From the NCBI GenBank assembly GCA_004009845.1, contig RMBW01000004.1:186001-250000 (forward strand): DNA of 64,000 nt, written 5' to 3'. The notes under the pieces were generated by a model. That model was not told the origin of the DNA. It made no database searches and saw nothing but the letters and a program-made list of their open reading frames with translations. Of the stretch, positions 24,293 to 35,846 are shown in pieces; position 1 is the first letter of the stretch, and each line of letters starts with the position of its first letter. Source of the DNA: Davidsoniella eucalypti. Taxonomy: Eukaryota > Ascomycota > Sordariomycetes > Microascales > Ceratocystidaceae. Both the position numbers and the translations under genes were made by a program.

Positions 24293-25825
24293 ATTGAATG
24301 ATGTGTGGTGTTTGAATTGATATTTGAAGAATTGATATGGAGGTTTTGGTCGAAATCAAGCTGTGATTCTGAGTTGAGCTGCAGAAGTTCGATGTGTACG
24401 AGGAGAAAATATTTTTCAAGAAGCAGAGAAGATTCTCACCAACTTATAGATAGCAAAACTCACTCACAAGAATTAGGACTTGAGGCAAATAAACGTATGG
24501 AAGTATCCGGGAGTGGACTAGTGGAGTAATTCTATTTGGGTCTGGCCAATTTGGACTTATACATATTATATACTGGACACCATCGAAAGCGGTGTGGCAT
24601 TGGATATAGCACATGAGTGAGCTGTATCTAGGCTGTGGCTTAGCTAGCTATACTACAAACGGCCGATTTCTGATAGAAACGTGATTTGGAATGGGAACCC
24701 ACGGTTAATAGTCATGGCTAAACATCGCATATGCTTAGGTCAATTGGGGACTAACAAGAGCAATAATAACAGCTACGAGAGTGACTTATGATAGCAAAGT
24801 CTTTTACTTAGAACTTCAGACATTACAGGACATTATAGGACATATTTAATATAACATAAGCTTGGTGTCAAATAGGGAAATCACGAGATTTTGGTATATA
24901 CAAAATTGCTTAATTGGCATTGAAGCTTAGCCGAACCTTACGATTCAACACAGAGTAAAAAAAGTTCACTTTGACGTTTTCTAAGGCAAAAAGCTAGTCA
25001 TAATGTAAAGGATAAAGGTTTATACCTCCGATAAAACCCGTGACCTGCTAACGCAGCTAGGCACCAAGATATTTCATAGTTACAGCATCACGACTTGTTA
25101 AATTGAAGGTTCAAATAACAGTTTTTGAGAGAAAGATGTTATAAGTGGTCTCAAGGTACCACTTTAGACTTGGACTAAAAGTCTTGGCATTTTACACAAG
25201 AAACTGGGACAACCCAACCCTTATAATCATCATCTACATGGCTTTGGCAACCCTTATAGTAGCTGACATGCAGTCACATGACGAGTCACGTGTGATAGAT
25301 AATGACACCCAAGGACACGGATTGCTGCCTATGGCTGGGGGTTGCATTCTAGTCATAATCATATTGCAAGACTCCATCAGCATATCTCATCGCTTCAAGA
25401 GAAGTACATATATCATACATAAATAGCGCTTTATCTATTAACATAGTTTACGGATTGTTGTAGTTGATGCATCAGCTAGCCTAGCAGAACTTGGGCTAAG
25501 TTGTGTGATACTGACGATACTTTTCTCATGTTCTTTTGAGTAATTGCGCGCTTTTTTCTCTTTCTTTTACTAGCCGTCTATTCTATCTTAGTTGCTTGCA
25601 TCTGCATATGGAAGTTGCCCATTTGGGAGCTGGCTATACCGAATAAATATTCAGCCTGCAGTTTTGTCTTCCCAAACACCAAAATTCTTCCTATTTTGTT
25701 TTCAATGTGATTCTAACGGAATCCAGCACCGTCGTTTTATTTTTCATCTCTATTGTACTATCTTCCCATTTCATCATACACAAAGAATACCAAAGCACAC
25801 TTTGGGCTTTAGAATCCACTTAGAA
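24293..25825. other. Divergent intergenic region, ZIP / Rad26
   Basis: About 1.5 kb holding the promoters of both flanking genes. Short ORFs (for example 25145-25426) show no domain. Pyrimidine-rich DNA lies just upstream of the Rad26 start, as is common in fungal promoters. No other feature was recognised. Confidence 0.5.
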
Positions 25826-28800
25826 ATGAGCGTTCAGAGTAATGGCTCTTCATTGCCGCCGGGCAAGCCGACTACGGAAGCCGAAGCCGTCGCTGCCGCC
25901 ATCAATGGCTTTGTAAATGTCCGCCAGCAGGCTGATTTGCAACGGGATGTTACTTCAGAAGCACAAAATGCCATTTACGAGCAAGATATCAAGCGCGACG
26001 AGGAGCGCATTGAGAATTTGAAGTTGAAAGTTGTCAAGACTCAAGAGAACCAAAAGGCACTTTCGGCAGAATACGACAAAAAGAGTGGCAATCCTTTGTT
26101 TCGTGTACAGGTGGCCAGCTTAAAGAAGAAGATCGACAAATGCGACGCTGATATAAAGGTCACTCTGGATGAAATCGAGGTGTTCCATGATCGGTTGGCG
26201 CGCCGTAAAGAGCAACATACTTCACATCTGAAAGCAAAAGTTGTAGAGGAGCCACCACCGGAAGACTACAATGGGCCCGAGAAGTTAGAGGGCGAGTCCC
26301 TGGAAGAATATCTTGTCCGAACGGGAAAGATCACCCCCTTTGCTCTGCAAGAAGGTGCAGACCTAGAGGCACTCATGGAAGATGGGAAACTATCTGGCCT
26401 AGCTAACTTCAAGCCTCACCAGCTACTTCGAAAGCCTGGATTTGACTCACAGCCGTTAAAAGAGGTTATTGATGTCACAGGCGACCTGGCTTCTCAAGAG
26501 TTCAGTTTCCGCCCTCGCAAACGCCGACATGTTGATCTCGAGCCCGAAGGCAACACAGGAGACGATACAGATGATTTCGATCCTAGCGCCGAACCATCCT
26601 CAAAGAAACGCGTGACTAAAGGAAAGGCTAAAGCCAACCGAAAGCAAAAGAAAAAAGACGACGACGATGATTACTCCGAGGATGCAGCCTCTGCATGTTC
26701 TGATGACATGGAAGGCTACGATGATATCCGCGAGGATTCCAAGGCAAATAGAGCTGCCAAGGCCCTTTCCGGGAACATTGATCTTAGCAGAATCGATGAC
26801 GGCAACGAAAAACAGTATCAGTTACGTTTGCGCAACTGGATAGAACGACGAGCGGCTATGCGGGAATCCATGGGCGAGAAAGACGATTTACCAAACGCCG
26901 AAGAACGATACAAGCCAACACCAGGAAAGGCAGATGTCTCAGTCACTAAAGGCTACCGACTTCCTGGCGAGGTTGGTGATTTCTTGTTTCCATTCCAAAA
27001 GGTTGGCGTTGAATGGCTTTGTCAATTACATTCTCGTCTTGAAGGTGGTCTTTTGTGCGATGAAATGGGACTAGGAAAAACAGGTAAGTAAATGTCCATT
27101 TGTGTATAATATATGTGACGAATCTGGTTTCTGACTCATTTATAGTTCAAATAATTGCTACTATCGTGTGTCTACATTACAGTAAAAAGCTAGAAGGTCC
27201 TGTCCTTATTCTTGCACCTTCAACTCTCATGGCCCAATGGGTCCAGCATTTCCATACTTGGTGGCCACCATTACGTGTTTCGATCCTGCACTCGACTGGC
27301 AGTGGGATGCTAGACCCAGAGGGAGAAGAGCGTGCGGAGCGTGACCCGATGACATCCAAGAAGCTGCAGGCAGCTTGTCGCATCATCGACAAAGTCGTCG
27401 ATAAAGGCGACGTTTTAATTACGACATATAAAGGCCTCCAGACATACCTAGACGAACTTGCGGTGGTGGGCTGGGGCTATGTTGCCCTCGACGAAGGCCA
27501 TTTGATTCGCAACCGTAACACAGAGGCCGCGAAGGCCTGCAAACAGCTGTCTACGTACAACCGAATAGTCATGTCGGGCACACCCATCCAGAATAATCTT
27601 AGAGAGTTATTCTCTTTGTTCGAGTTTGCCTACCCAGGCCTGCTTGGATCCGACACACGTGTCTTCTCACAGCACTTTGAGATGCCCATTCGGGATGGAC
27701 ACCACCGGAACGCTACGAATCTCGCTATAATGACTGCCGAGAAGTGTGCACGAACTCTTCGAGAAACTGTCAAGCCGTATATGCTTCGCAGAGTAAAAGC
27801 AGATGTTGCAGATTCTTTGCCACCAAAGACTGAACAAGTCTTTTTCTGCAAGCTGGCACCAGAGCAAGAGCAGACATACATCAATTTCATCAACTCTCCT
27901 CATGTTAAGGATCTCGTTGATAATAGTCAGAACGTGGAGAAGCGCCCGCGCAATGCGGTATTCGCTGCCATAGACACGTTGCGTAAAATCTGTAACCACC
28001 CCGACTTGCGACGTGGCAAACATGGGAGGAAACGTGATATGGAAGATCCTGATTTTGGCAACCCAGCGCGCTCGACTAAGATGCAGGTTCTTGTCTCTCT
28101 CTTGCGAATCTCGAAGAACTTTGGCCACAAGACGCTTGTATTTAGCCAGAGTCTCCCCATGCTGGACATCATTGAGGCCTATCTGAAAGATGAAGGCTAC
28201 AAATATGTTCGCATGGATGGTGGGACGAACCAGATCGACCGACAACCCATGGTCGATAAATTCAACAAGTCCGTGGAGCTGGAGGTTTTCCTGCTAACGC
28301 CACAAACTGGCGGAGTTGGATTGAACTTGACAGGCGCTAATCGCGTTGTTTTGTTTGACCCTTCCTGGAATCCAGCCACTGACAAGCAAGCCGTGGAACG
28401 TGCTTGGCGGCTGGGACAAAAGCGTCCTGTCGAAATCTACAGATTACTGACGCCGGGAACTATCGAAGAGAAGATCTACCGTAAGCAACTGTACAAACAG
28501 TTCATGACGGATAAGATCATGACAGACACCGAGTTTCATCGGTCGTTTGACTCAAACTCGCTGTCAGATATGTTTACATATAAGACGGAAGAGGAGGATC
28601 GTGATCTGGATATCTTCGAGGGAGCACAAGCAAAGTATCAAAAAGACTCTACGACAGCCTTCGCGCCAGAGGACACAGCCACTGAGAATCTACCGGATGG
28701 AAATAGCGCTCCTACAGATGAGGCCTCCGCCGTTGCTAAAGTTGAGCAAATCAAAGCCATCGAGGAGTTTCATGAAGAAAAATCAGAGGCGGAAAAGGGG

Positions 28801-29313
28801 ATGCTCGACGATCTCTTCAACCGCTCGATCGATAGCGCATATAACCACGAGGAAATCGTCAATGCCAAGCAGCGCGTACAAGCCAACCGCGAATTTCTCG
28901 AGCGCGAAGCTGAGCGTCTGGATCGCGAGACAAAGAACTTCATCAAGGAGCAAGCCATCCGTGCCTACCACGATCGCCACGGCTCACGACCCGATAACGG
29001 ACGCAAAGGCGTTCCTACTGCCCTCGCACAGAAGCAATCAGTGACATTACCACAGCGCAACAAGCCTATCATCGAAAAGATGTGGACGCAGCGCTCGTTG
29101 CAAGCAGTCATCACGACATTCTTCGAAGAGAACGGTGGACAGGCGTATACAAGCGACATCACAGGTTACTTCAATAGTAAGTATAGTGATTTGCCGTCTG
29201 ATTTGTTCCGCGGTGCACTAGAGAGCGTAGCAAAGATGCACGATGTCAAGTCGACGAAGAAGGGAAGCAAGTTGTGGAAGTTGAAGAAGAAAAAGCAGGC
29301 TTCTAATAAATAG
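25826..29313 (+). CDS. rad26: SNF2-family DNA repair ATPase, Rad26/CSB ortholog
   Basis: Exons 25826-27083 and 27146-29313; the 62-bp intron splits the Walker A codon block. The product is 1141 aa. Rad26/CSB (Rhp26 in fission yeast) is the transcription-coupled repair factor that acts on RNA polymerase II stalled at DNA damage. The start is the ATG giving MSVQSNGSS; upstream codons in the same frame look non-coding. The N-terminus has a coiled coil (about residues 50-130) and acidic/basic low-complexity DNA. Helicase motifs: I CDEMGLGKT, II DEGH (LDEGHLIRN), III SGTPIQNNL, V QTGGVGLNLTGANRVV, VI QAVERAWRLGQKRPV. The segment LHYSKKLEGPVLILAP after motif I is typical of this subfamily. The C-terminal region has a coiled coil and a lysine-rich end. 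DEGH followed by LIRN in place of the usual KIRN is a minor change. Single-copy housekeeping gene; high certainty. Confidence 0.95.
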
Positions 29314-29547
29314 AGGAAAGCAAGGGTTAGAATCATATTATGATGACATTTGTGTGGGATAGCGTATGATATTGTGTGTTCTTGGTTCTATTAATTTTCG
29401 TGTTTTTTTTTTCGATTAGACTACCCTACCTACTCTAGTATAGATAATTCCATTTAAAGCTTATATAACTTGTATATAACGTCACGTCGTCCTGGTTGTA
29501 CAATATCTTTTGAAACTAGGTCTATGTCCATATATTTTAATATCTGC

Positions 29548-30271
29548 CTACATTCTGATTCTCATGATCTCTTCCTTCGTCCAATACCTGCGCATATTTT
29601 CCGCGCCGAGCGTACGGACCTCTTGGTCTAGATGTTCAAAGAGATCATCACCCCACTGCATGACCTCTTCCAAGCGCGCCAAATCGAGTTTCTCCTCGCC
29701 GCTCTGACACGCCTGCAGGTAGTGTTCTAGGGCATCGAGGCCCTTGTGAATGAGTTTATGCTGCTTGATCAAAACGCCCTGATTCCGCTTTGAGAATTCT
29801 GGCATGCGCTTGGCCAAGACGGGGAAGATGTGTGCTTCTTCGATGGAGTGGTGGCCGGCTAGGTGGGAGACGAATTGCAGGCCGATATTGAGGAATTGGC
29901 GTTGTGTCATGTTCTTTGGGAGGCGGCTGGCGGCAGTTGCACCGCTCAGTGTAGCCCATGCTTCGCGGAAGTGATCGTGCTGTTGGTAGGGGAGAGTAAG
30001 AATTGAGAAGGAGAGATTGTGAGATACGATGAACTTATATGGTTTATGATGTATCAAGGGTTTGCTCATATGGCTTTTTCTTCATGTTATATGATAGAGG
30101 TGGCTTCACACTTACAAAATACTCCATACGCACTGCTAGTCGGTTAAACTGCCGAAAGTCTTGCTCGGAAAGTGGCGGCAGAGCTTCTGAAGCGGAAGCT
30201 GTAGAAGCAGCATTCGCGGTGATAGATTCACCATCCTGGGCAGCTGGATCCTCGATGATGAGCTCAGACAT
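29548..30271 (-). CDS. Hemerythrin-like (HHE domain) protein
   Basis: Exons 30271-30116 and 29979-29548 flank a 136-bp intron (GTAAGT...CAACAG) in phase 0, giving 195 aa. The splice joins MEYF to HDHFREAW. The metal-ligand pattern of a hemerythrin-type four-helix bundle is visible: HDHFREAW in helix 1, GHHSIEEAHIFP in helix 2, KQHKLIHKGLDALEHY in helix 3, and an E/D/H-containing helix 4 (WGDDLFEHLDQEV). Such proteins bind a di-iron centre, and fungal members are linked to oxygen, NO or metal handling. The first 35 residues are Ala/Ser/Glu-rich and probably disordered. It lacks a signal peptide, so it is probably cytosolic. It is convergent with the Rad26 gene, whose stop is 234 bases away. 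Specific function unknown. Confidence 0.85.
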
Positions 30272-31379
30272 AGCGAACTCGAGAGAATAGAGATATAGTT
30301 GATGAGATCAACGATAAAGTTGTATTACGACTCGCTTCTCATCTCCTACTTATATCGTGTCGTTGCTGTACATGAGAAAATTACTCTTTTCTTATATGTT
30401 CCTTGTCGAATCATAGGGCGCAAAATTATGCTTACAAAGCTATTCGACGATATCTAAGCAATGACAAACTAAAGCCGTCTAAATGAGAGGCCAAAAGTAT
30501 ACTGACATGTATAAACCAAACCACCTTTCACTAACAAACTCGAAGTACTATCATAATCTACAAATTAGGTTACCACTTGAGTCATTGGAATAGAAGCACG
30601 ATTGAATAGAGCCCAAGAATGATATCATAAAGTTGAAATTAACGCAGAAGAAGACGCCCTTCCGTCAAACCCTCCTGGTGTATATGAAATGCATTGCTAT
30701 CAACAAAAGAAAGAAACAGTGCTTTTTTAAAGCTCACGACCCGATTTCCTTGTCTCCTGTCCCTTCGGGTTCGTTTCCACGATAGGACAACCTCGATCAA
30801 GACAAGCTCATAATTTTCCTCCATATTCTATCCGCCTACCCATGAATTCCTTCATCTCGTGATGAGATAAATCCGCATGTTTTGATTAGCCGTGGTAGGA
30901 AAGAATAACCATCCCCCTATGGACTATAGCTCCGGGCAACACGATAAACAAAAAAAAAAACAAAAGAAGCGCAAGAGGAGATATAAAGTAAGCAAAAAGA
31001 AGAGGAAGATAAAAATGTAGTAATCATTTTCTTCCAGAAAAAGGCCTCTAAGAAAGGATCCCAATCAAATCATGTCTGTATGCATCACCTTCCGTGTTTC
31101 TCATTGATTTTAGATCATGTCATTTTGTAAAAGCTCGTAACACAAGAAGACGCCTGCGCAATATTTCCATCTTCCGCTGACTAATTCTCTCATTCTCTAG
31201 TGATGTGTATGCTATAATGCCGCGGAAAATAAAAAGAAACAAAAGAAAGAAGGAACGGGAAGGGAAGAATAGATATAGTAGAAAAAAAAAGAAGAAAAAA
31301 AACACTAAAAGCAAATAGTAGTAGTAGTAGAACAGAAAACAGACGCCGAGAACAAACCTGCTTGCCATCAACAGCCTTT
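30272..31379. other. Intergenic, eIF3c 3' flank and HHE promoter
   Basis: About 1.1 kb between two tandem minus-strand genes. The right part (about 31120-31370) is the probable 3' UTR of eIF3c, with A-rich tracts and a short TAG repeat. The left part should be the promoter of the hemerythrin-like gene. No ORF worth reporting. Confidence 0.5.
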
Positions 31380-34131
31380 TTAGCCGCGGACAGCCGCACC
31401 CAGAGCACCACCGGTGAACTGAGTACCACCAGCCTGGCGCTGCGTGTTGCCACCCGTGCGAGCACCACCACGACCGGTACGTTGACCTGTTCGGGCACCG
31501 CCACGGCCACGGCCACCTTGGCGGTCAAAGGCATTGACGGAGCCCTGTGTGCGCTGTTCTAGCGTGCGCTCATTAGACTCGATGAGGGCAGACGCCTTGT
31601 CCGACAGAGCCAGAGACAGGCCCTGTAAACGGCTGAGCTCCACACCCTTGCGGAACATGATGATGAGAGTGGCCTGGTCTAGAGAGGCAGACAACTCCTC
31701 GTGGCTGATCATCTTGCTGACAACAGCAGAGATCTTGCCGGCAGACAGTTCGAACATGGTCGATAGCATCTCGACGGCCAGAGTGTCGTAATACGGCGCA
31801 TAGGTGAACAGGAATGTGCGCAGACCCTCTTCTTGGATCTGCTTGGCCAGCATGACCTTGATGTCCTCGCTGTTCGGCATCAGATCCCAGATCTTGATGC
31901 TGTGAATGTAGGTGACGGCGTTCTTCCACTCGCCAGCAGCCAGAGCCTTGGAGGCCTGCATGACGTGGTCACGGGTGTTCTCTGGGGGTCCGGTGAAGAT
32001 CTGGCGCTCGTGGTACTCGAGCATGCGGCGGTAGGTCTTGCTAACAATCCGCTTTTTGACATCGGGAGAAGAACCAGTCTGAGCCAGCAGAGGGATCTCG
32101 AGCAGCATGCTGCAAGTCAAGTAGACGCACTCAAGTAGTTCCAGGTTGATGTGCATGTGGAAGGGAAGTTGACGCTGCTTCTCGAGGCGCTCCTGCTCGG
32201 GGGAAACTTGGCCATAGCGCTGCATCATAACACCCTGGGCAAGCAGCTCCTTCTGGCGGCCGGAGCCACAGATCTCCTGCAGAGTGTTCTGGGCATCGTA
32301 GACAAGACCCTTGCGGAAAGCGCAAAGACCGATCTGGACTAGAGTACGATTGAACAGGATCTGGGTCTGGACATCAAAGTTGGGGATAGACTCCTGAAGG
32401 TGAGACATCAGGGACATATCACGAGCCTTATAGTAGTGGCCGTGCAGAGCCATGAAGTAGATCTCGGAAAGCATGGCGCGTGCCCTCAGGATACCCTCGG
32501 AGTTGCTGAAGAGATAGGTTGACAAAGTGTTGACGAGATTGCTAGCCTCAACGCTGGTAGATCTGGGAGCGATCTGGGAATCGATTTCAGGAGAGATGGA
32601 CTTCCAGAAGTTCTCCTCGAAGACCTTGATTACAGCCTCGGGCTTGAAGTAGACGTGCTCGAGTCTCCGCATAACAACACGGTTGACACTGTCCTGGGGA
32701 ACCTCCATTTCAGGATCTTTGCGCAGGTTCTCGTAGTAGAGAGCAGCACGGATGATGACAGTGTACAGAGAGCCCTCATCTTGCAACCGCTCAATGTACT
32801 CGGGAGTGTGAGGGTCGATGTTCTGGAGAGAGCGGGTGAATTCATCATCTAGACGCTCGACGTAGGAGACAACACTGCCGGCAATCTTGAAGTAACCCTG
32901 GTCCTCGCCAACGGTAGGAGCCTTTTCATCATCATCCCACTCCTCAGCGGCCTCGGAGATGACCCACTCGGGGTTAGCAAAAAGAACGTCCAGGAGACGG
33001 CCCATGTTCTGCTCAGCAGCCTTCCACTGTTCCAAAGGCATGGAGGAACCGCCAGCACCCAGATCGAAGCGGGTAGACACTAGGGTCAACAGAGTACGGA
33101 TCTTCTGGTAGGGAGTGATAGCAATATCTAACAGCTTCTCCATAGTCTTGATCTGATCGGTGCGGTCGGTGTTCTTCTTACCTCTGGACTCCATGATGGT
33201 CCGGAGGTGCTTCAGGATGGACTCGGGGGTGTACTGAACAGTCTTGCCACCTTTACCAACCTGGGCAAAGCCATCGTCATCACCCTCTTCTTCATCATCG
33301 GCAGATTGATTGAGTTCAGCAACACGAATGACCTTCTTGGGCTGGGGCTTCTGGGCCTCTTCGACGTCGTCGGTACCAGACATGTACTTGTCGGGGTCGC
33401 TGCGGTAGGCGTCGATCTGTTCCTGGTACTCCTTATTGTTCTTCTTGATTTTCTGCTTGACGGCGTTCAGACCACGGGCGTTGGTGGCGTTCATCTTCTT
33501 GGGAGTAACCTTCTGCTTGGCAACGGCATCGTTGAGGGCGTCCTCCAGGTCGGCGGCAGCCTGGATGTAGACCCTCGGGGCCTTGCCACCAATGACCAGC
33601 TTGGCCACTTGGCGGTTCAGCTTCTCGTACTCTATAAAGCAGACGTATTAGTATTGTTTGTCTTTGACGATGTTCTTTGTTGTCTTGGGGGTCTGGAAAT
33701 GTGGATAAGACAGCATGTCTATATCCATTCCATGACCCCGCAGTTCATTGATGACCGGGATAAGACTCACCAACAGAAATGGCACTCCAGTCACCAATCT
33801 TGACACCGTTCTCGATGGCCTTGGTGATGCCCTCCAGCTCCTCGAAGCGCTTGTCCTTGGCACTGCGGACCTTGGAGCGCACCTCACGGTCACTATCGTC
33901 ACTGTCAGAGTCGTCACCGACCATGAATCTGGCGGCACCGGTCTTCTTGTTTCCTTCATCTTCGCTGCTGTCATCGCTGGAGTCGTCGGAGTCGTCCATA
34001 GAATCAGAGTCCTCGTCAGAGCTGTCGTTCTTGCTGTTCTCCTGTTTCTCCTCCTCTTCGGAGTAGAGTTCCTCCTCATCCGACGAGCTGTCGGAGGAAC
34101 TGTCGTCGTTGCCACGATAGAACCGCGACAT
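31380..34131 (-). CDS. nip1: Translation initiation factor eIF3 subunit c (Nip1)
   Basis: Exons 34131-33771 and 33631-31380; the 139-bp intron has donor GTGAGT and a TACTAATAC branch point. The product is 870 aa, the usual length for fungal eIF3c. This core subunit of eIF3 bridges eIF1 and eIF5 to the 40S ribosome. The N-terminus starts MSRFYRGNDD and is strongly acidic and Ser-rich (residues 7-95), the eIF1/eIF5-binding tail. The splice joins SAISV to EYEKLNRQ. The eIF3c N-terminal domain fills the middle, followed by a PCI domain (about 600-790, including ISAVVSKMISHEELSASLDQ). The C-terminus is rich in RG and GGAR motifs and ends GALGAAVRG. It shares a 532-bp divergent promoter with the Isa2 gene. 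High certainty. Confidence 0.96.
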
Positions 34132-34663
34132 TTTCTGGCCGTTTAAAAATTGGTCGGGGTAGAATTCGGGTTCGGGGGGTATAGATTAGACAAGTGTAGC
34201 GTCGGAGCAAGGCAATATGCGTCGTGGCCCTCGATTCCGCGGATTTTGCTATACTTGGACAAGGAGGGGTCGAAAGGCTAAGTAGAAAGCGAAAAAATAT
34301 ATTTTTTGGCGGGGCCAGGGCTTGTGTGGCATGAATTCTCAGCTTGCTTAGTGTGCTAAGTAAGCGCCACATGGGCCACCTACCTAATTCAGCTGTACTG
34401 GGTGTGGCGTGCAGTGCTCTTGTTCAACAAGAATTTCTGTACGACTACTAAGATGAGAATCCACTAATGTGGAGCATGCCGGCTCGGTTCAGTCTTACTG
34501 TCATTCATTTCGAGTTCGAACCTTGCTTACAGATCAATGGCTGCTTGCTTACTGGACCCGATCTTTGTTCCAATTGTCTTATTAATAACGACTTGTTTCT
34601 CTCGATTCGATTCGTTTGGCGTGGCCCTTCACTACCTCAACACCACACATACTTAATCTAATC
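34132..34663. promoter_or_regulatory. Divergent promoter, eIF3c / Isa2
   Basis: 532 bp between the two start codons. This single interval must carry both leaders and core promoters. No consensus motif was assigned with confidence. Confidence 0.6.
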
Positions 34664-35459
34664 ATGGCATCAGCTACTTGCTCTACTTCAACTTCGGCAG
34701 TCCGGTTATTGACTTCATTAGTCCGGCCTTCTATCACCACTACACCCAGCCTTTATTTTCTATACCCTGCGCTTGCTCGACAGCATATATCTATCTCGAC
34801 TTTGTCTACACAACCACATGCCGGCATAAAGCTTTCAACTCGTCGACATGCGCCAAACCGCAATTTCCGGCCAACCGGCCTCCATAACTTCAGTACCTCG
34901 ATTTCTCATCGCAAAACCGTTTGCTCTCACAACCCCGTTTCAGACGATGACGGCAACATCATGAATATGGACATAACTGCACGTGCTGCCAAGGTTTGTC
35001 ACATACCTCTATAGTCGCATACCAGTTCGTATTATCCCAGATTCGGAGAAAAGCCATACTAACGATGTATAAAAATTATAGAGACTTACCAAGATCATGA
35101 CTCGCGACAACAAGCCCGGCCTTGCGCTCAAGATACAGGTTAAAAGCGGTGGCTGTCATGGATTCCAATATGTCATGAACCTTGTGACGATTCCCGAAAA
35201 AGACACTGCTGACTGGTCTGAACTAGTCAACGAAGACGATACAATCTTTCAGTATTTTGCTGATGATGTCGATGTCGCGCAACCTAGTCAGCTCCAATGG
35301 TCGCCTAAAATCATCCTAGACGAGCCCTCTCTATCTCTACTCAAGGATAGCAAGGTAGACTTTACCTCAGAGCTGATTGGCTCACAGTTTAAGATTGTCG
35401 ATAACCCTAGAGCCACAAGTAGTTGTGGCTGTGGTACTAGTTTCGACATACAACTATGA
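34664..35459 (+). CDS. isa2: Mitochondrial iron-sulfur assembly protein Isa2-like
   Basis: Exons 34664-34993 and 35082-35459 (88-bp intron, branch CTAAC) join in phase 0 to give 235 aa. It is an A-type Fe-S scaffold (HesB/IscA/Isa) of the mitochondrial late ISC pathway, needed for [4Fe-4S] proteins. The N-terminal 80 residues are rich in Ser, Thr, Arg and His with almost no acidic residues, as in a mitochondrial presequence. The A-type domain follows: RLTKIMTRDN, the first conserved cysteine in KSGGCHGFQY, and the C-terminal pair in SSCGCGTSF. The insertion WSELVNEDD and the overall spacing fit Isa2 better than Isa1. The first in-frame ATG is used. Divergent from eIF3c and convergent with RPL7. 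High certainty for the family, somewhat less for Isa2 versus Isa1. Confidence 0.92.
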
Positions 35460-35846
35460 GCCTGGCTTGGGAAACTTTTTCTCCATACAAATTTTTATAC
35501 AATATACCCCACCATATACACATGTACAATTATCTATCTTAACGCCATCATAGACTGTATTATTATAAAAACACATCACACGCTTAACTACTATACTTGA
35601 GTACATCCCAAAAAAAAAATCATTTTCTTCACGTGAGAGACATGTACATCTACACTGAATTTTGATGGCATTGAGAAATTGGTTATCAATGAGAAGAACG
35701 AGGTTAGGAGTAATAATTCGTGATAAATCATAATTTTGATTCCTTTAAAAGCAAAACAACCCTGTCCTCGTACGGAACGCCGTGACCTTTCATGATATTG
35801 TGAATGCAAGATAACTTTTTTACTATTTTTTTTAAAAGTTCGCAAC
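35460..35846. other. Convergent 3' flanks, Isa2 / RPL7
   Basis: 387 bp between two stop codons that face each other. AT-rich with several A runs; it should contain both poly(A) regions. Nothing else seen. Confidence 0.6.

Noticed and set aside
34514..34526. Minus-strand B box-like GGTTCGAACTC suggesting a tRNA
   Set aside because: No A box or pairable acceptor stem at the right distance.
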